DNA of 64,000 nt, from contig RPFO01001898.1 of the NCBI GenBank assembly GCA_009746045.1, forward strand, positions 124,001-188,000, given 5' to 3'. The DNA comes from Mesostigma viride (Eukaryota; Streptophyta; Mesostigmatophyceae; Mesostigmatales; Mesostigmataceae). The position numbers were made by a program, and so were the translations under genes. Below, piece after piece: positions 32,281 through 41,395 of the stretch. A model generated the notes under the pieces. It did no database searches. It saw only the letters and a program-made list of their open reading frames with translations, and was not told where the DNA came from. Each line of letters begins with the position of its first letter. The stretch's first letter is position 1.

Positions 32281-33636
32281 TCACTGCTGCCCAGACTGGC
32301 CTCCTGCCCCAGCAGGCTTGGCCTTCCTGTCAGGACACTCACGACGCCAGTGACCTTCCTTGCCACACACAAAGCATGCTCCACCCTTCTTCCCAGACCC
32401 AGCCCCACCCTTGCCAGGCTTCCCCTGGCCTCCCTGAGGCTGCCCACCCTGCTTGCCCTGGTTGCCTTGAGCTTGGCCCTTGCCTTGCCCTTGGCCACCC
32501 TTACCCTGCTGACCACCAGCTTGCTGGCCCCCAACCCCTCCTTGGGGACCTGCACCCTTGCCACCCTGAGCCCCTTGCCTCTGGCGCCTGAAGCGCTTAC
32601 GCTTGTTGGGCCTTGCCCCATCACGGGCTGGGTACCCGGGGACATCACCTTGGCCCTGCACAGCGGAGGTGGCATTGCTGCCATGGGACTGGATAGCCTT
32701 GCAGGCAGGATCTGGCTTCCTTATGCTGAGGATTACAAGCTCCAGAGCACGCAAGGAGCCATCAGTCTGGTTAAGAAACATGCGGGCACCGTTCCTCCCA
32801 TCCACACTCAAACCCATACGGTCCAGGAAATAGTCTGCCAAGGCCCTATCTGTGACCAGGAAGCCATACTTGGCCCCCTTGTCCCTGATACGGTTGAGCC
32901 TAGCCCATTCCTCTGCCACAGGGCCCACTATCTCAAAGGTGTCATACTGATGTTTATAATAGTTGGTGAGGTTGAGAACCTTGTCAGAGAACTCTTCCCT
33001 CAACCCATCCAGGAACTGTGCCCAGGTTAGCTTATCCTTGACAGCAGTCCTAGCCTTCTCCCTGACACGCTCTGACGAGTCCCTGTTGCACGTGGATGAG
33101 TGAAACACTTGCACTAGGTTGACAGTGGGGTCCACGGAGAACACAACAAGCTCCATGTCCTCAAGCCACTTGTCCAAAGCTTCCTGTGCTAGTGGTGGGT
33201 TAAGAGGCTTTTGTCCATTCATAACAGTGACAGCACTCATGTGAGGTCTCGACCCTGGCAGCGCCTTCACTGGCTCCACCACAGCGGGTGTCACAACAAC
33301 AGCACCACTTGGTCCAGCAGGCACAGGGGAGAGCACATCCACATGAGGCCTCTTACCATTGCCGTCAGCAGAGGGGTCCCTCTTACGCTTCTCCACGGCA
33401 GGTTGCCCATTCGCCACCGTTATTGCATCAGATGCCCCCAGCGCCCGCGCCTTGCGCGCCTCCTCCACCGAGTCTTCGTGTCGCCTCTTGCTCCCTGGTC
33501 GCTTTCCCCCATCGCCGTCGCTGGCTGGGATCGCCTCTCCCACCAGCGCCTCCTTGCCCTTCCCAGGCTCCTGGCTCTCTCCAGCCGGTGCCCCCTCCTC
33601 GCCCTTGTCGCCGTCGCCCGGTTTGCCACGAGGCAT
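32281..33636 (-). CDS. Copia gag
   Basis: Starts at ATG 33636 (MPRGKPGDGD). The acidic/basic low-complexity N-terminus is followed by a helical capsid-like region (about residues 150-330, including FLDGLREEFSDKVLNLTNYY). Next is a Gly/Gln-rich stretch and a CCHC zinc knuckle, CFVCGKEGHWRRECP, near the C-terminus. It would form the particle around element RNA. The frame is intact, consistent with the young LTRs. Confidence 0.85.
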   Translation of the reverse strand: MPRGKPGDGDKGEEGAPAGESQEPGKGKEALVGEAIPASDGDGGKRPGSKRRHEDSVEEARKARALGASDAITVANGQPAVEKRKRDPSADGNGKRPHVDVLSPVPAGPSGAVVVTPAVVEPVKALPGSRPHMSAVTVMNGQKPLNPPLAQEALDKWLEDMELVVFSVDPTVNLVQVFHSSTCNRDSSERVREKARTAVKDKLTWAQFLDGLREEFSDKVLNLTNYYKHQYDTFEIVGPVAEEWARLNRIRDKGAKYGFLVTDRALADYFLDRMGLSVDGRNGARMFLNQTDGSLRALELVILSIRKPDPACKAIQSHGSNATSAVQGQGDVPGYPARDGARPNKRKRFRRQRQGAQGGKGAGPQGGVGGQQAGGQQGKGGQGQGKGQAQGNQGKQGGQPQGGQGKPGKGGAGSGKKGGACFVCGKEGHWRRECPDRKAKPAGAGGQSGQQ

Positions 33637-33689
33637 TATATACAAGTGGGGACACAACAATAAAGGCGAAGGAAAAAGGAAGAACTGAC

Positions 33690-34877
33690 TCAAGCACTGG
33701 CGTCGCTGGGGGATGCCGTGGGCACCGTCCCAGCTACTGACTCAGCACCTGCTTGGTTCGCTGCCTCCAGCTCTCGCTCTTGAGCAGTGGCTGCGATGGG
33801 CGTCTCTGGCCGCTCCTCGTCGCTACCAGCGGCGTCCTCCCCGTCGGCGTAGGGCCCAAACACTCTGCTAACGGGTCGCCCGTCTGCAGATTTCTCCACT
33901 GGGATCCGGGGCTCGCTCCCGCTCGAGCGATCCCACTCAAGTCTCCTCACCCACCGCGTTCCACCACCCCGCTTGTCGTTGCAGGCCCCACGACCACCGT
34001 AGTCGTGTTCGGGCTCTTGCGGGACGTGCAGCTCAGCACGACGTCGTGCAGCGTACCCCTCTGTGGTACCGTCGCCTTGATCTATCTGCTGAGATGAACG
34101 TTCGATGATCCCCTCTGGCTGATCAACGAATTGGTAATGGAAGTCTTCTGGCGTTACCTCCCGACCCGTGATGACTTCGACCACTGGATCGTGTGCGTCT
34201 GGTTCCGCCGCCCGCGGTGTGTCGAGTGTTGACCAAATCCCAAATGGTCGTGTGGTTATCACCCACCGGTCTGCGTTACCCCGTGACTCCTGCAAAAGAA
34301 TGTTCACGAGGTGTTCGCACGTTTGTGAAACCACCTCCGCCGACGACCAGGGGTTGTCGACTTCGCGCGCCTGCGCTTGCCTGATCACGTCCGGGACTTC
34401 AACTCCCGCGCCCAGCACAGACGTTGCCACCTGATGGTTGAACAGTCGCGCTGCTCCCAGTCCAATGGCCACGATCTGGCCCAGTGCCTCCCGCGCCAAA
34501 TCCAGCTGCGACACGGTCACGTGCCCGCCCTGGTGAGCCACCTCCAGACCGTAAATGGTCGAGGACAGCTCGTCCCGTATTGACACAAACTTTTCGACGG
34601 CCTCTCGCGACAATTCGCCGGGAGCTGTCGAAGCCTCAATCTGCATCACAATGGGGTCGCTCGCCGCCGGCCCTGCTGCAGTTCCGCAAACTGCTACCCA
34701 ACCTTTCTTCGCTAGCCCCCTTGCCAGGTACGCCGCCTGGACGAAGGTTGATGCGGTGCTCGGATGAGCGTAGGGATGAAAAGGTCGTGATCGCTCCGGG
34801 GCTCCTACCCGAAGCTGCGGCTGCGAGCTCTGGCTTTGCGAAGGCTCAATGGCCTGTTCCCTCGGCACGTTGGACAT
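33690..34877 (-). CDS. ORF of unknown function upstream of copia gag
   Basis: About 395 residues from ATG 34877 (MSNVPREQAIEPSQ), 25 nt inside the 5' LTR, ending just before gag. The N-terminal part is Ser/Gln-rich. The middle is helical (SIRDELSSTIYGLEVAHQGG to ILLQESRGNADRW) and the C-terminal third is acidic with Arg/Gly. I do not recognise a domain. It could be an N-terminal extension of Gag or a separate protein. Ty1/copia elements normally begin with gag. Confidence 0.6.
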   Translation of the reverse strand: MSNVPREQAIEPSQSQSSQPQLRVGAPERSRPFHPYAHPSTASTFVQAAYLARGLAKKGWVAVCGTAAGPAASDPIVMQIEASTAPGELSREAVEKFVSIRDELSSTIYGLEVAHQGGHVTVSQLDLAREALGQIVAIGLGAARLFNHQVATSVLGAGVEVPDVIRQAQAREVDNPWSSAEVVSQTCEHLVNILLQESRGNADRWVITTRPFGIWSTLDTPRAAEPDAHDPVVEVITGREVTPEDFHYQFVDQPEGIIERSSQQIDQGDGTTEGYAARRRAELHVPQEPEHDYGGRGACNDKRGGGTRWVRRLEWDRSSGSEPRIPVEKSADGRPVSRVFGPYADGEDAAGSDEERPETPIAATAQERELEAANQAGAESVAGTVPTASPSDASA

Positions 34878-34902
34878 GAAGAAGTAAGGAGACAATAATA
34901 CG

Positions 34903-35546
34903 AGTTAGAAAGAGCTCCCAACGGGTGTGAGCTCTTGATCTTTCACAGCGCGTCTTAGCCAATGTTGCAAGGCAGCAACCTTAAATCTGTTCACCAGGCC
35001 ACGACCACAATGGGCACTTCCACGACCAAGGTGGCACCCACGGTTCGTGCTTTCCGAGATAGCTGGTCATCCCCCATGACCAAGCTATATCCTTTGCGTT
35101 GTTCCTCGTTCCCATCAGCGTGACGAGGCACGTGCAGGCGTGCAAGCAAATCCTCAACGTCCACTGGCATCAGTGCAGAGCCAGGACGAACTGGATTTGC
35201 CTAGACTCTGCAACCTAGGAAGTACAGGACCTGTCACAAGCCTGCAAGACCTAGTATCCTTGCAGCCCTGTGCCAGCTCCAGTATTCCACCAGTCACAGA
35301 CTGCTGCTCCTCTGGTCTACGTGGACCACAGTCACGTGATGGACAGGCTAAGCCTGTGCAGGCACGGCCTGCCACGTGTCCTGCCCACTATACCAGAGGA
35401 CTGCACCCTAGTCGGCCACGGACAGCTAGGACTTCGGGACTTGATATCTTTCTCATCCCTTGTCTGTTTCAGGCGGTCAGCACGGCGTTGGAAAGGTCTT
35501 TCCAAACTGCATCCACTTAGCATATTGGTTGCCCAAAATGCTAACT
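34903..35546 (-). repeat. Copia 5' LTR
   Basis: 644 bp. Only 25 bp separate its inner end (34903) from the first ATG at 34877. That spacer has no TGG start, so no standard tRNA 3'-end primer site is evident. Confidence 0.92.
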
Positions 35547-35551
35547 AATGC

Positions 35552-35673
35552 ACCACAGTACTGCTATGAGGACAACAGTGTCCTAGTACGAACTACACGT
35601 AAACCTAGAAACGACCAAGGCAAGGAACCTAATTTACGTCCGTAACTACAACGAATTGTTACGCGACGTAACA
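35552..35673 (-). repeat. 3' LTR of gypsy copy 2, proximal part
   Basis: Completes the LTR (about 552 bp in total) and ends ...GTTACGCGACGTAACA at 35673. It is followed inwards by the C10 tract at 35674-35683, which is the minus-strand polypurine tract. Confidence 0.92.
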
Positions 35674-35683
35674 CCCCCCCCCC

Positions 35684-36043
35684 ACAAAGGTAGGGAGCCC
35701 TCTCCCTACGCACAGGGAGGAAACCAAGGGGTAGGAAAAACCTAATGCACCCAGCACACACCAACACAATTGACAGGCCATCCAAGATACAAAGCACCAA
35801 CACGTTAACTCGGTTCCACCACCACGCCGGGTGGTGTAGGGTCAGCCAGCACCAAGCCTGGTGGGAGGTTCCCCTAACTGCCTGGAACAGAGTCCTTGCC
35901 GGGGGGGACGGCACTGGGCAGGACACACAGAGTAAACAAATCAGTACCAAGGACCAAGAACGACCAATCAGCTGGCCAGAATATGAGGGCGACTCTATAT
36001 ACCGGAGGGACAACACCCTCAGGTCGGGCCTAAGGCCCTCTAT
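35684..36043 (-). other. Gypsy copy 2, 3' untranslated stretch
   Basis: Sequence between the last ORF and the polypurine tract. No further structure was seen. Confidence 0.5.
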
Positions 36044-38011
36044 CTAGTTGCCATCAGTCTGGTAAGTGCCACGCGAGGCCAGCAGAACATCCAGATACGC
36101 CTGGTAGTGGGCCACATCATCGGCATTGTCATGCCTATCTACAGTGAGGAAAACATTGGCCCACACGCCATCAGGAAAAAGGCCCAGAAAGGCCCAGTAA
36201 TACCTATGCTGCGTAAGAACGACCTGGCCACGGGCCCAGTCCAGGAAGCCACAGGCGAAGAGGCGTAGGAAAGGCTCTACCGCGATCAAACAGAGAGCCC
36301 GCAGGAGTAGGCGATGGTACCGGATCCGAGGACGCAAACCCGTCGGGAAGAACAGATCTATCAGAGGCTCCACGTTAGACGGCCACATCCGGATGTGCCG
36401 AACCTCACGTGAGCGCCACCGACGAGCGCACTGTCGCGACCCGAACGTCTCTAGGTAGTCGCTAGCCCGAGGGGGAGGATGGCCACGGGAGTCCAGGCCC
36501 TGGCCCGGGATGGGCGCTGGACGACGGGCATCCCACTCCAGGATGGACTGCAGGAGAACCGTGCTGTACGTAGCACCCGGCACCGCAGGAAACTCTACCG
36601 TAAGGGCATCTGAGGCCATAATGCCCAGAGGCGGAGGGTAAGCCCACTGGAAACCACCGTAGGTGTCCAAGTCATTGTGACGCCTAGCCCAGCGATACAG
36701 AACGCGCCGAACCAGGATCTCGCCCTGGAACACAGGATCAGCTAAAATAACCATATCGAAAGGAGGCCGATCAGTTTCAATGGGTAGGCCACGGTCCCGC
36801 GGCGCCCGACACACCTGGGAGAACCCGTAGGACATGGGCGAAATGGCAAGCTCGGCGGAGGCGCGCGGCAGGTCACACTGTCGGCAGGCGAGCGCAGACA
36901 TACCGTACCCGGGGACGGGCGTGTCGCGCGACTCCGGCGTCGCATGTACCACAGAAGGGGCCCGGTCCCGGTCGCCCTGGGACAACTCCCGGAGGGAATC
37001 AGCAGCGCGGGTGGCGCGATGATCAAGGCCGCTGGTCCGAACAACCGCAGCCAAAGACCGCGAGGCCGAAGGGGCAGGGGCCGCAGCAGGGGTAGGAACC
37101 GGCACAGACACAGACGGCGCCGGTACAACAGGAGGTCGCGCCGGACTCGCTGCCGAAGGAGGTCGCGACGGACCCGCCACCGCAGCTGGCGCCCCGGTCT
37201 CCGGTGGAGGCGCACCCTCAGGCCACATGTTGAAAATAGGGCCCGTAGGGGCAGGCAACCCAGCATAAGACTGGTTACCATCCAGGCTCCAGTCTGGCAC
37301 TGGAATCCTCTGCGGAGGACCACCCTCCCATAGCCTGGGAAGCCCGCTCGTATCGCCAAAGAAGCCCCGCGCTTGTGGAGGCTCAGCAGCGGCGACGGCG
37401 GGCGCGGCCGCTGGGGCAGAAGAATCGCGCGAAGGCGCGGGTACGGCGGTCGCGGACGCAGAGGCAGCCGGAGGCGTAGGAGCCGCAGCAACAGGGGAAA
37501 CCGCAGCGACCGAGGGCTCGCACAGCGCAGGCGAAGCCGTAGTCGCCGAGGCAACAGGAGGGGTAGGGGGCACAGATGCAACAGACACCCCACCTGGCGT
37601 GGCGGGAGCATGCGACTGGGACGCCATGAAGGCCCCGAATGCCGAGGCCAGGGACTGGATCTGGGCCTGCATCGCAGAAACAGTCGCCGCGAGATGGTCA
37701 GGCTCACGATCCAAGCCCAGAGGGGTAGGCTCCACAGACACGCACGGGGCCGACCGTGGTGAAGACGGGACAGGGGAAGGAGCAGACACAGAGGAGGAGG
37801 ACGCTGCAACTGAGGCCGAATACTCTGGCGTGTACTGCGCCTCGACTGGTGCGTCCGAAGGGGAAGGGTCGCCATGTGCTACCCCCGCTGACTGATCCGC
37901 AATCTCCATAAACTCGACCGCCCGTAGGAGGTCACAGGGGTGTTCATCTACATCTGACTCACCCTCGCCCGGAAGCCAAGGGAACACCTCCCGAAGGCAG
38001 GAGCGGCCCAC
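36044..38011 (-). CDS. Unrecognised 655-residue ORF in env position of gypsy copy 2
   Basis: Residues 1-60 are acidic, 60-330 are extremely Pro/Ala/Ser-rich, and the last 260 form a compact-looking domain with many Arg, Trp and Tyr (PFDMVILADPVFQGEILVRR to HRYYWAFLGLFPDGVWANVF). No signal peptide or clear membrane segment is seen, so an envelope protein is not supported. It lies between a truncated integrase and the 3' LTR. It may be an extra element gene or captured sequence that replaced the integrase core. The frame is long and open, suggesting recent coding function. Confidence 0.5.
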   Translation of the reverse strand: MGRSCLREVFPWLPGEGESDVDEHPCDLLRAVEFMEIADQSAGVAHGDPSPSDAPVEAQYTPEYSASVAASSSSVSAPSPVPSSPRSAPCVSVEPTPLGLDREPDHLAATVSAMQAQIQSLASAFGAFMASQSHAPATPGGVSVASVPPTPPVASATTASPALCEPSVAAVSPVAAAPTPPAASASATAVPAPSRDSSAPAAAPAVAAAEPPQARGFFGDTSGLPRLWEGGPPQRIPVPDWSLDGNQSYAGLPAPTGPIFNMWPEGAPPPETGAPAAVAGPSRPPSAASPARPPVVPAPSVSVPVPTPAAAPAPSASRSLAAVVRTSGLDHRATRAADSLRELSQGDRDRAPSVVHATPESRDTPVPGYGMSALACRQCDLPRASAELAISPMSYGFSQVCRAPRDRGLPIETDRPPFDMVILADPVFQGEILVRRVLYRWARRHNDLDTYGGFQWAYPPPLGIMASDALTVEFPAVPGATYSTVLLQSILEWDARRPAPIPGQGLDSRGHPPPRASDYLETFGSRQCARRWRSREVRHIRMWPSNVEPLIDLFFPTGLRPRIRYHRLLLRALCLIAVEPFLRLFACGFLDWARGQVVLTQHRYYWAFLGLFPDGVWANVFLTVDRHDNADDVAHYQAYLDVLLASRGTYQTDGN

Positions 38012-38026
38012 AGGGGTAGACAGTAC

Positions 38027-38353
38027 CTAGGAAAACACACGAGGGCACTGAAGGATAGCGGCTATTTGCCCCAAGGCAGGGCAGCGGGAACCACATCCTA
38101 AAAGACAATGCCCGGCATCGTCGAACCCATGCACGACTAGCTGTTGCGGATCATCATCAGGGTTCGGGCCGAACCACGAGACCCCAAAGAGGGCGGCCCT
38201 GACCAAGGCCGCATGATGAGCCTGGAGGGCAGGCTGAACGGGGCCACCCGGATAACTGGAACGGGAAACCCATCGGCCCGGAAGGACCTCACAGTAGAAC
38301 TCTGGATCAGGGGTAGGCGGCAGGATCTCTGTCGGAGGGGTAGGTTCCGCCAT
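38027..38353 (-). CDS. Small unrecognised ORF in gypsy copy 2
   Basis: Starts at ATG 38353 (MAEPTPPTEILPP) and encodes about 108 residues with Cys/Gly near the end (GHCLLGCGSRCPALGQ). It ends 16 nt before the large ORF, possibly joined to it by splicing or frameshift. No family was recognised. Confidence 0.4.
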   Translation of the reverse strand: MAEPTPPTEILPPTPDPEFYCEVLPGRWVSRSSYPGGPVQPALQAHHAALVRAALFGVSWFGPNPDDDPQQLVVHGFDDAGHCLLGCGSRCPALGQIAAILQCPRVFS

Positions 38354-38429
38354 GATGGCTGCGGAGGGGAGGGGACAACCAACCACCCGTCGACAGCAGA
38401 CATAATATAAGGGAGGGGCAGGTCGACAG

Positions 38430-38807
38430 CTAGAGCTGATGCAGGGTTTTGTAGTCCTGCAACAAACGGCTACAACCATCTAACTCACTCTCTGTGTACC
38501 ATACTTTATCTATATCTTTTAAAAGGGAAGGCCAGTAGTAAGAGCGAGCTACTAGGTCCCGTACCCGTTTACCACCCTGGTGAGCAGATAAGTCATGCAA
38601 CTCAAATAGCAGGGAGGAGCGACAGATAGGGGGGACATACAGGCGCCATTGAGGGGGAGAATCTGCTATCTGCACATATAGAAATCCACCTACAAATTTA
38701 CAGGGGTGTTTACCTAACTTTTGTGGATGGGAGGCAATGGCAGCTAAAGCTTCCGGCTCAGTGGCCGTAAATCTACTAATCAGGCGTTCAAGATCAGAGG
38801 TAGGCAT
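38430..38807 (-). pseudogene. Gypsy copy 2 integrase N-terminal fragment
   Basis: Contains LLFELHDLSAHQGGKRVRDLVARSYYWPSLLKDIDKV, recognisable as the HHCC zinc-binding part of a gypsy integrase. The expected C-X2-C is not clear, and homology ends within about 25 residues. The catalytic D,D(35)E core is absent from the element, so this copy could not integrate by its own enzyme. Confidence 0.75.
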
Positions 38808-38917
38808 TGCTACAGAGGTATCCAGAACAGGTTTAAAGAGGTCTCCTACCGCCTTGCCAAAGAGAAGGGGAGGTCCTAGAGGGACTATGTTATCATAAGA
38901 CTTTCCTGACCTAGTCG

Positions 38918-40785
38918 CTATATGGCTAAGCGGTATAGAAATTTTATTATTCCCCTCCCCCCCACAGAGACCACAGGAAGGGCCTCACACAGGAGAGAGA
39001 GTCCTACGTGAGAAAGGAGATCAGGCATGCGAACAGCAGTATGAAAGAGGTAGGCATATGATTCATCATCAGGTAGTTCACCGTAAGGGGTTACACCAAG
39101 AGTAGTAGGAACTAGAGTAGTATTGAGAACATCCAAGTCCTCGAAAAAGGAGTAATCTGCGCGACGGGAGAGTGCATAAGGTACTATGTTATCTACACCC
39201 TTAACATACTGAAGTTTAAAAGGGGAAAACTGTGCTAAAAACTCCATCCAGCGCGCTTGACGAGGGGTAAGGTTGGGTTGGGAGAGCAGATGGGTAAGGG
39301 GACGGTGGTCCGTTTGTATAACCAATCTATAAGGATCTATCTCACAGGGTTCATTCAGGCAAACATCAAATTGGGCACCTTTAAGAAAATGCTGCCACGC
39401 GTGGCAACAATACATGCACCACAGCTAAGAGTTCCTGCTGGTGTACAGGATAGTTACGCTCCGCAGGGAGCATTGTCCTAGAGATATACTCAATTGGCTG
39501 TAAGCCCTGACCCTGATCCTGGAGAAGGACGCCCCCTATTGCTACCTTACTAGCGTCTGTAGCTACCACAAAGGGTTTGGTAGTATCGGGTAGGATGAGT
39601 ACAGGAGGAGGAAGGAGTAGGGATTTTAAACACTGGAAAGCCGACTGACACTCACTACTCCAGATAAAGGGGATATCTTTCTTTAATAAATGGTTGATAG
39701 GGGCTGCTATAGTTGCGAAGCGAGGGATAAAACGCCTATAGTAAGAGGCAATCCCTAGGAAACTACGTACACCTTTAACATCGGTAGGGGTAGGCCATTC
39801 CTGGATTGACTTAGTCTTATCCGGGTCGGTAGCGACACCGGCATCTGACAAAACATGCCCTAAAAATGGTACACTCCTACCAGAACGAACTTTAGCACGG
39901 CGAGCCCACAAGGAATTTTCAGCCATTATTTCTAAGACTTTCTTTAAATCACGTAGGTGCGTTTCAAAATCAGGGGAGTAAATAAGGATATCATCTAAGT
40001 AAGCCTGAGCACAAGAACGATCGTGCTCCGATAAAGAAACAGAGGAGAAGGAAGGATCCTTTAAATCAGATGACACTTGGGGAAGGTGAGAGTTACCCAT
40101 AACAGGTCTAAGCACTTCATTGAAAAGAGGCAGGAGAGTTACAGAGTCCCATGGCCGCTACTCTAAACTGATAATGACCAAAAGGGGTAGCAAAGGCGGT
40201 TTTATGGCAATCCTCAGGTGCTATACGCAGTTGCCAAAAACCATCTGCACAATCCAGTACCGTGAAACAGGTAGAACCTTTAACCTTATTAAATATATCA
40301 TCAATACGAGGTAGAGGGTATTTAGACTTCACAGTAATATCATTTAACTTCCTATAATCAGTAACTAAGCGAAACTTGCCATTTGGCTTAGGGACTAACA
40401 GGACACCAGCTGAGTAGGGGGAGTTACTAGGCTCTATCAATCCTGCTTCTAATAGTGACACTTAAATCTGTAACTCGGTAGGGCCCATTCTATACATCGG
40501 AGAGTGCGTAGGAACTGCACCGTCCTTGATAACTACACGGTGTAAAACAGAACGAGGAGGAGGATAAGAAGGAGTCTTTTCTTCAAAAACTTTTGAGGAA
40601 TCTATCACAGCCATGTATCTTACTATTTCATTTTCAGTAAATCCCACTCCTATTGTATCCACTGTGTTTACATCTATATCCACACTATTATTAGTGACAG
40701 GTATCTCTTGTACTTCTAACTGAAGGAACATACATAATAGGTATCCATATTCCTTTAATTCAGATCGCAATTCATCATTGGACAT
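38918..40785 (-). pseudogene. Gypsy copy 2 RT and RNase H, frameshifted
   Basis: Open segments 40462-40785, 40117-40461, 39381-40115 and 38918-39415 together cover RT from its N-terminus. They include LVPKPNGKFRL, CADGFWQLRI, AYLDDILIYS, VPFLGHVL, ATDASKVAIGG and TDHRPLTHLL. Relative to copy 1 an 11-bp deletion occurs near 40121, a stop or indel near 40462 and an extra ATG-containing insertion near 39415. The polar insert before YLDD is shared with copy 1. Confidence 0.88.
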
Positions 40786-40859
40786 TAATACTTCAGGTAT
40801 AGGTCTTACAGGAGGATCAACAGGTGTAGGAGGAGTAATATCTACCCAGGATAAATTTT

Positions 40860-41270
40860 CTAATCTATAATGACGTTCCGGTACCCAGTAAGAGCTATCT
40901 GGAAACCAATGACCATGGTATCATAATTAATAGGAATCTTATTATCCTGGTGCCAATCTAATCCTAGTAATACATCAGCGGTAGTGATAGGGCCTATAGT
41001 GGCCGTCAGGTTGACAGTGCGTCCTTGTATGACCAGGGGAAGGGACACCGTACCCGGGGAATGACTGGTGCGACCGTCAGCATAATAGACAGTGACAGTT
41101 TTGGTGTGAGGGATAGGGACTAGTCCTAAACGCCTACTAACTAGGGCCTCGCTCACAAAGGAGCTAGCCGCACCGCTATCCACTAACACAGAGACATTCA
41201 AAAGTTCATCAGCATGCAAGCAGGGGTCTACAACAGTATGGGGAACGGTTAAGCCACCATTCAAAAACAT
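40860..41270 (-). pseudogene. Gypsy copy 2 protease segment
   Basis: Retropepsin with LVDSGAASSFVS and VLLGLDW motifs. It is separated from gag and RT by frameshifts near 40915 and 41390. Confidence 0.85.
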
Positions 41271-41395
41271 AAGAGGACGGACACGTAGTGGTAGGGATGA
41301 TTCAGCTCCTACAGAGGTTATAAAAACAGGCAGGCAAAAATTATTATCTGGGGTACTATCTAAGGACCTGTCCAGGTTACCCCCGGCTGACAGGC

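Larger units (their letters stand above)
25582..35546 (-). mobile_element. Copia-type LTR retrotransposon with non-canonical ends, carrying a hAT MITE
   Basis: LTRs at 25582-26229 and 34903-35546 have AGTTAG...CTAACT ends instead of TG...CA. They are flanked by AATGC (25577-25581 and 35547-35551). The two LTRs differ by one clear substitution and a 4-bp repeat, so the insertion is recent. The minus-strand order is 5' LTR, ORF of unknown function, gag, integrase, protease, RT, RNase H and 3' LTR. It inserted into the 3' LTR of gypsy copy 2. Confidence 0.92.

Noticed and set aside
25152-35673. Solo gypsy LTR carrying the copia element
   Set aside because: The CTTCC TSD at its outer edge is matched at 44732-44736, not at 35674. 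It is therefore the 3' LTR of the full element ending at 44731.
36742-37875. 377-codon Arg/Leu/Pro-rich open frame
   Set aside because: It is an alternative frame of the Pro/Ala-rich region in the 655-residue ORF, and its composition fits a shadow frame.
36044-38011. Envelope protein in the env position of gypsy copy 2
   Set aside because: No signal peptide, furin-like site or transmembrane segment is visible, so only an unknown ORF is claimed.
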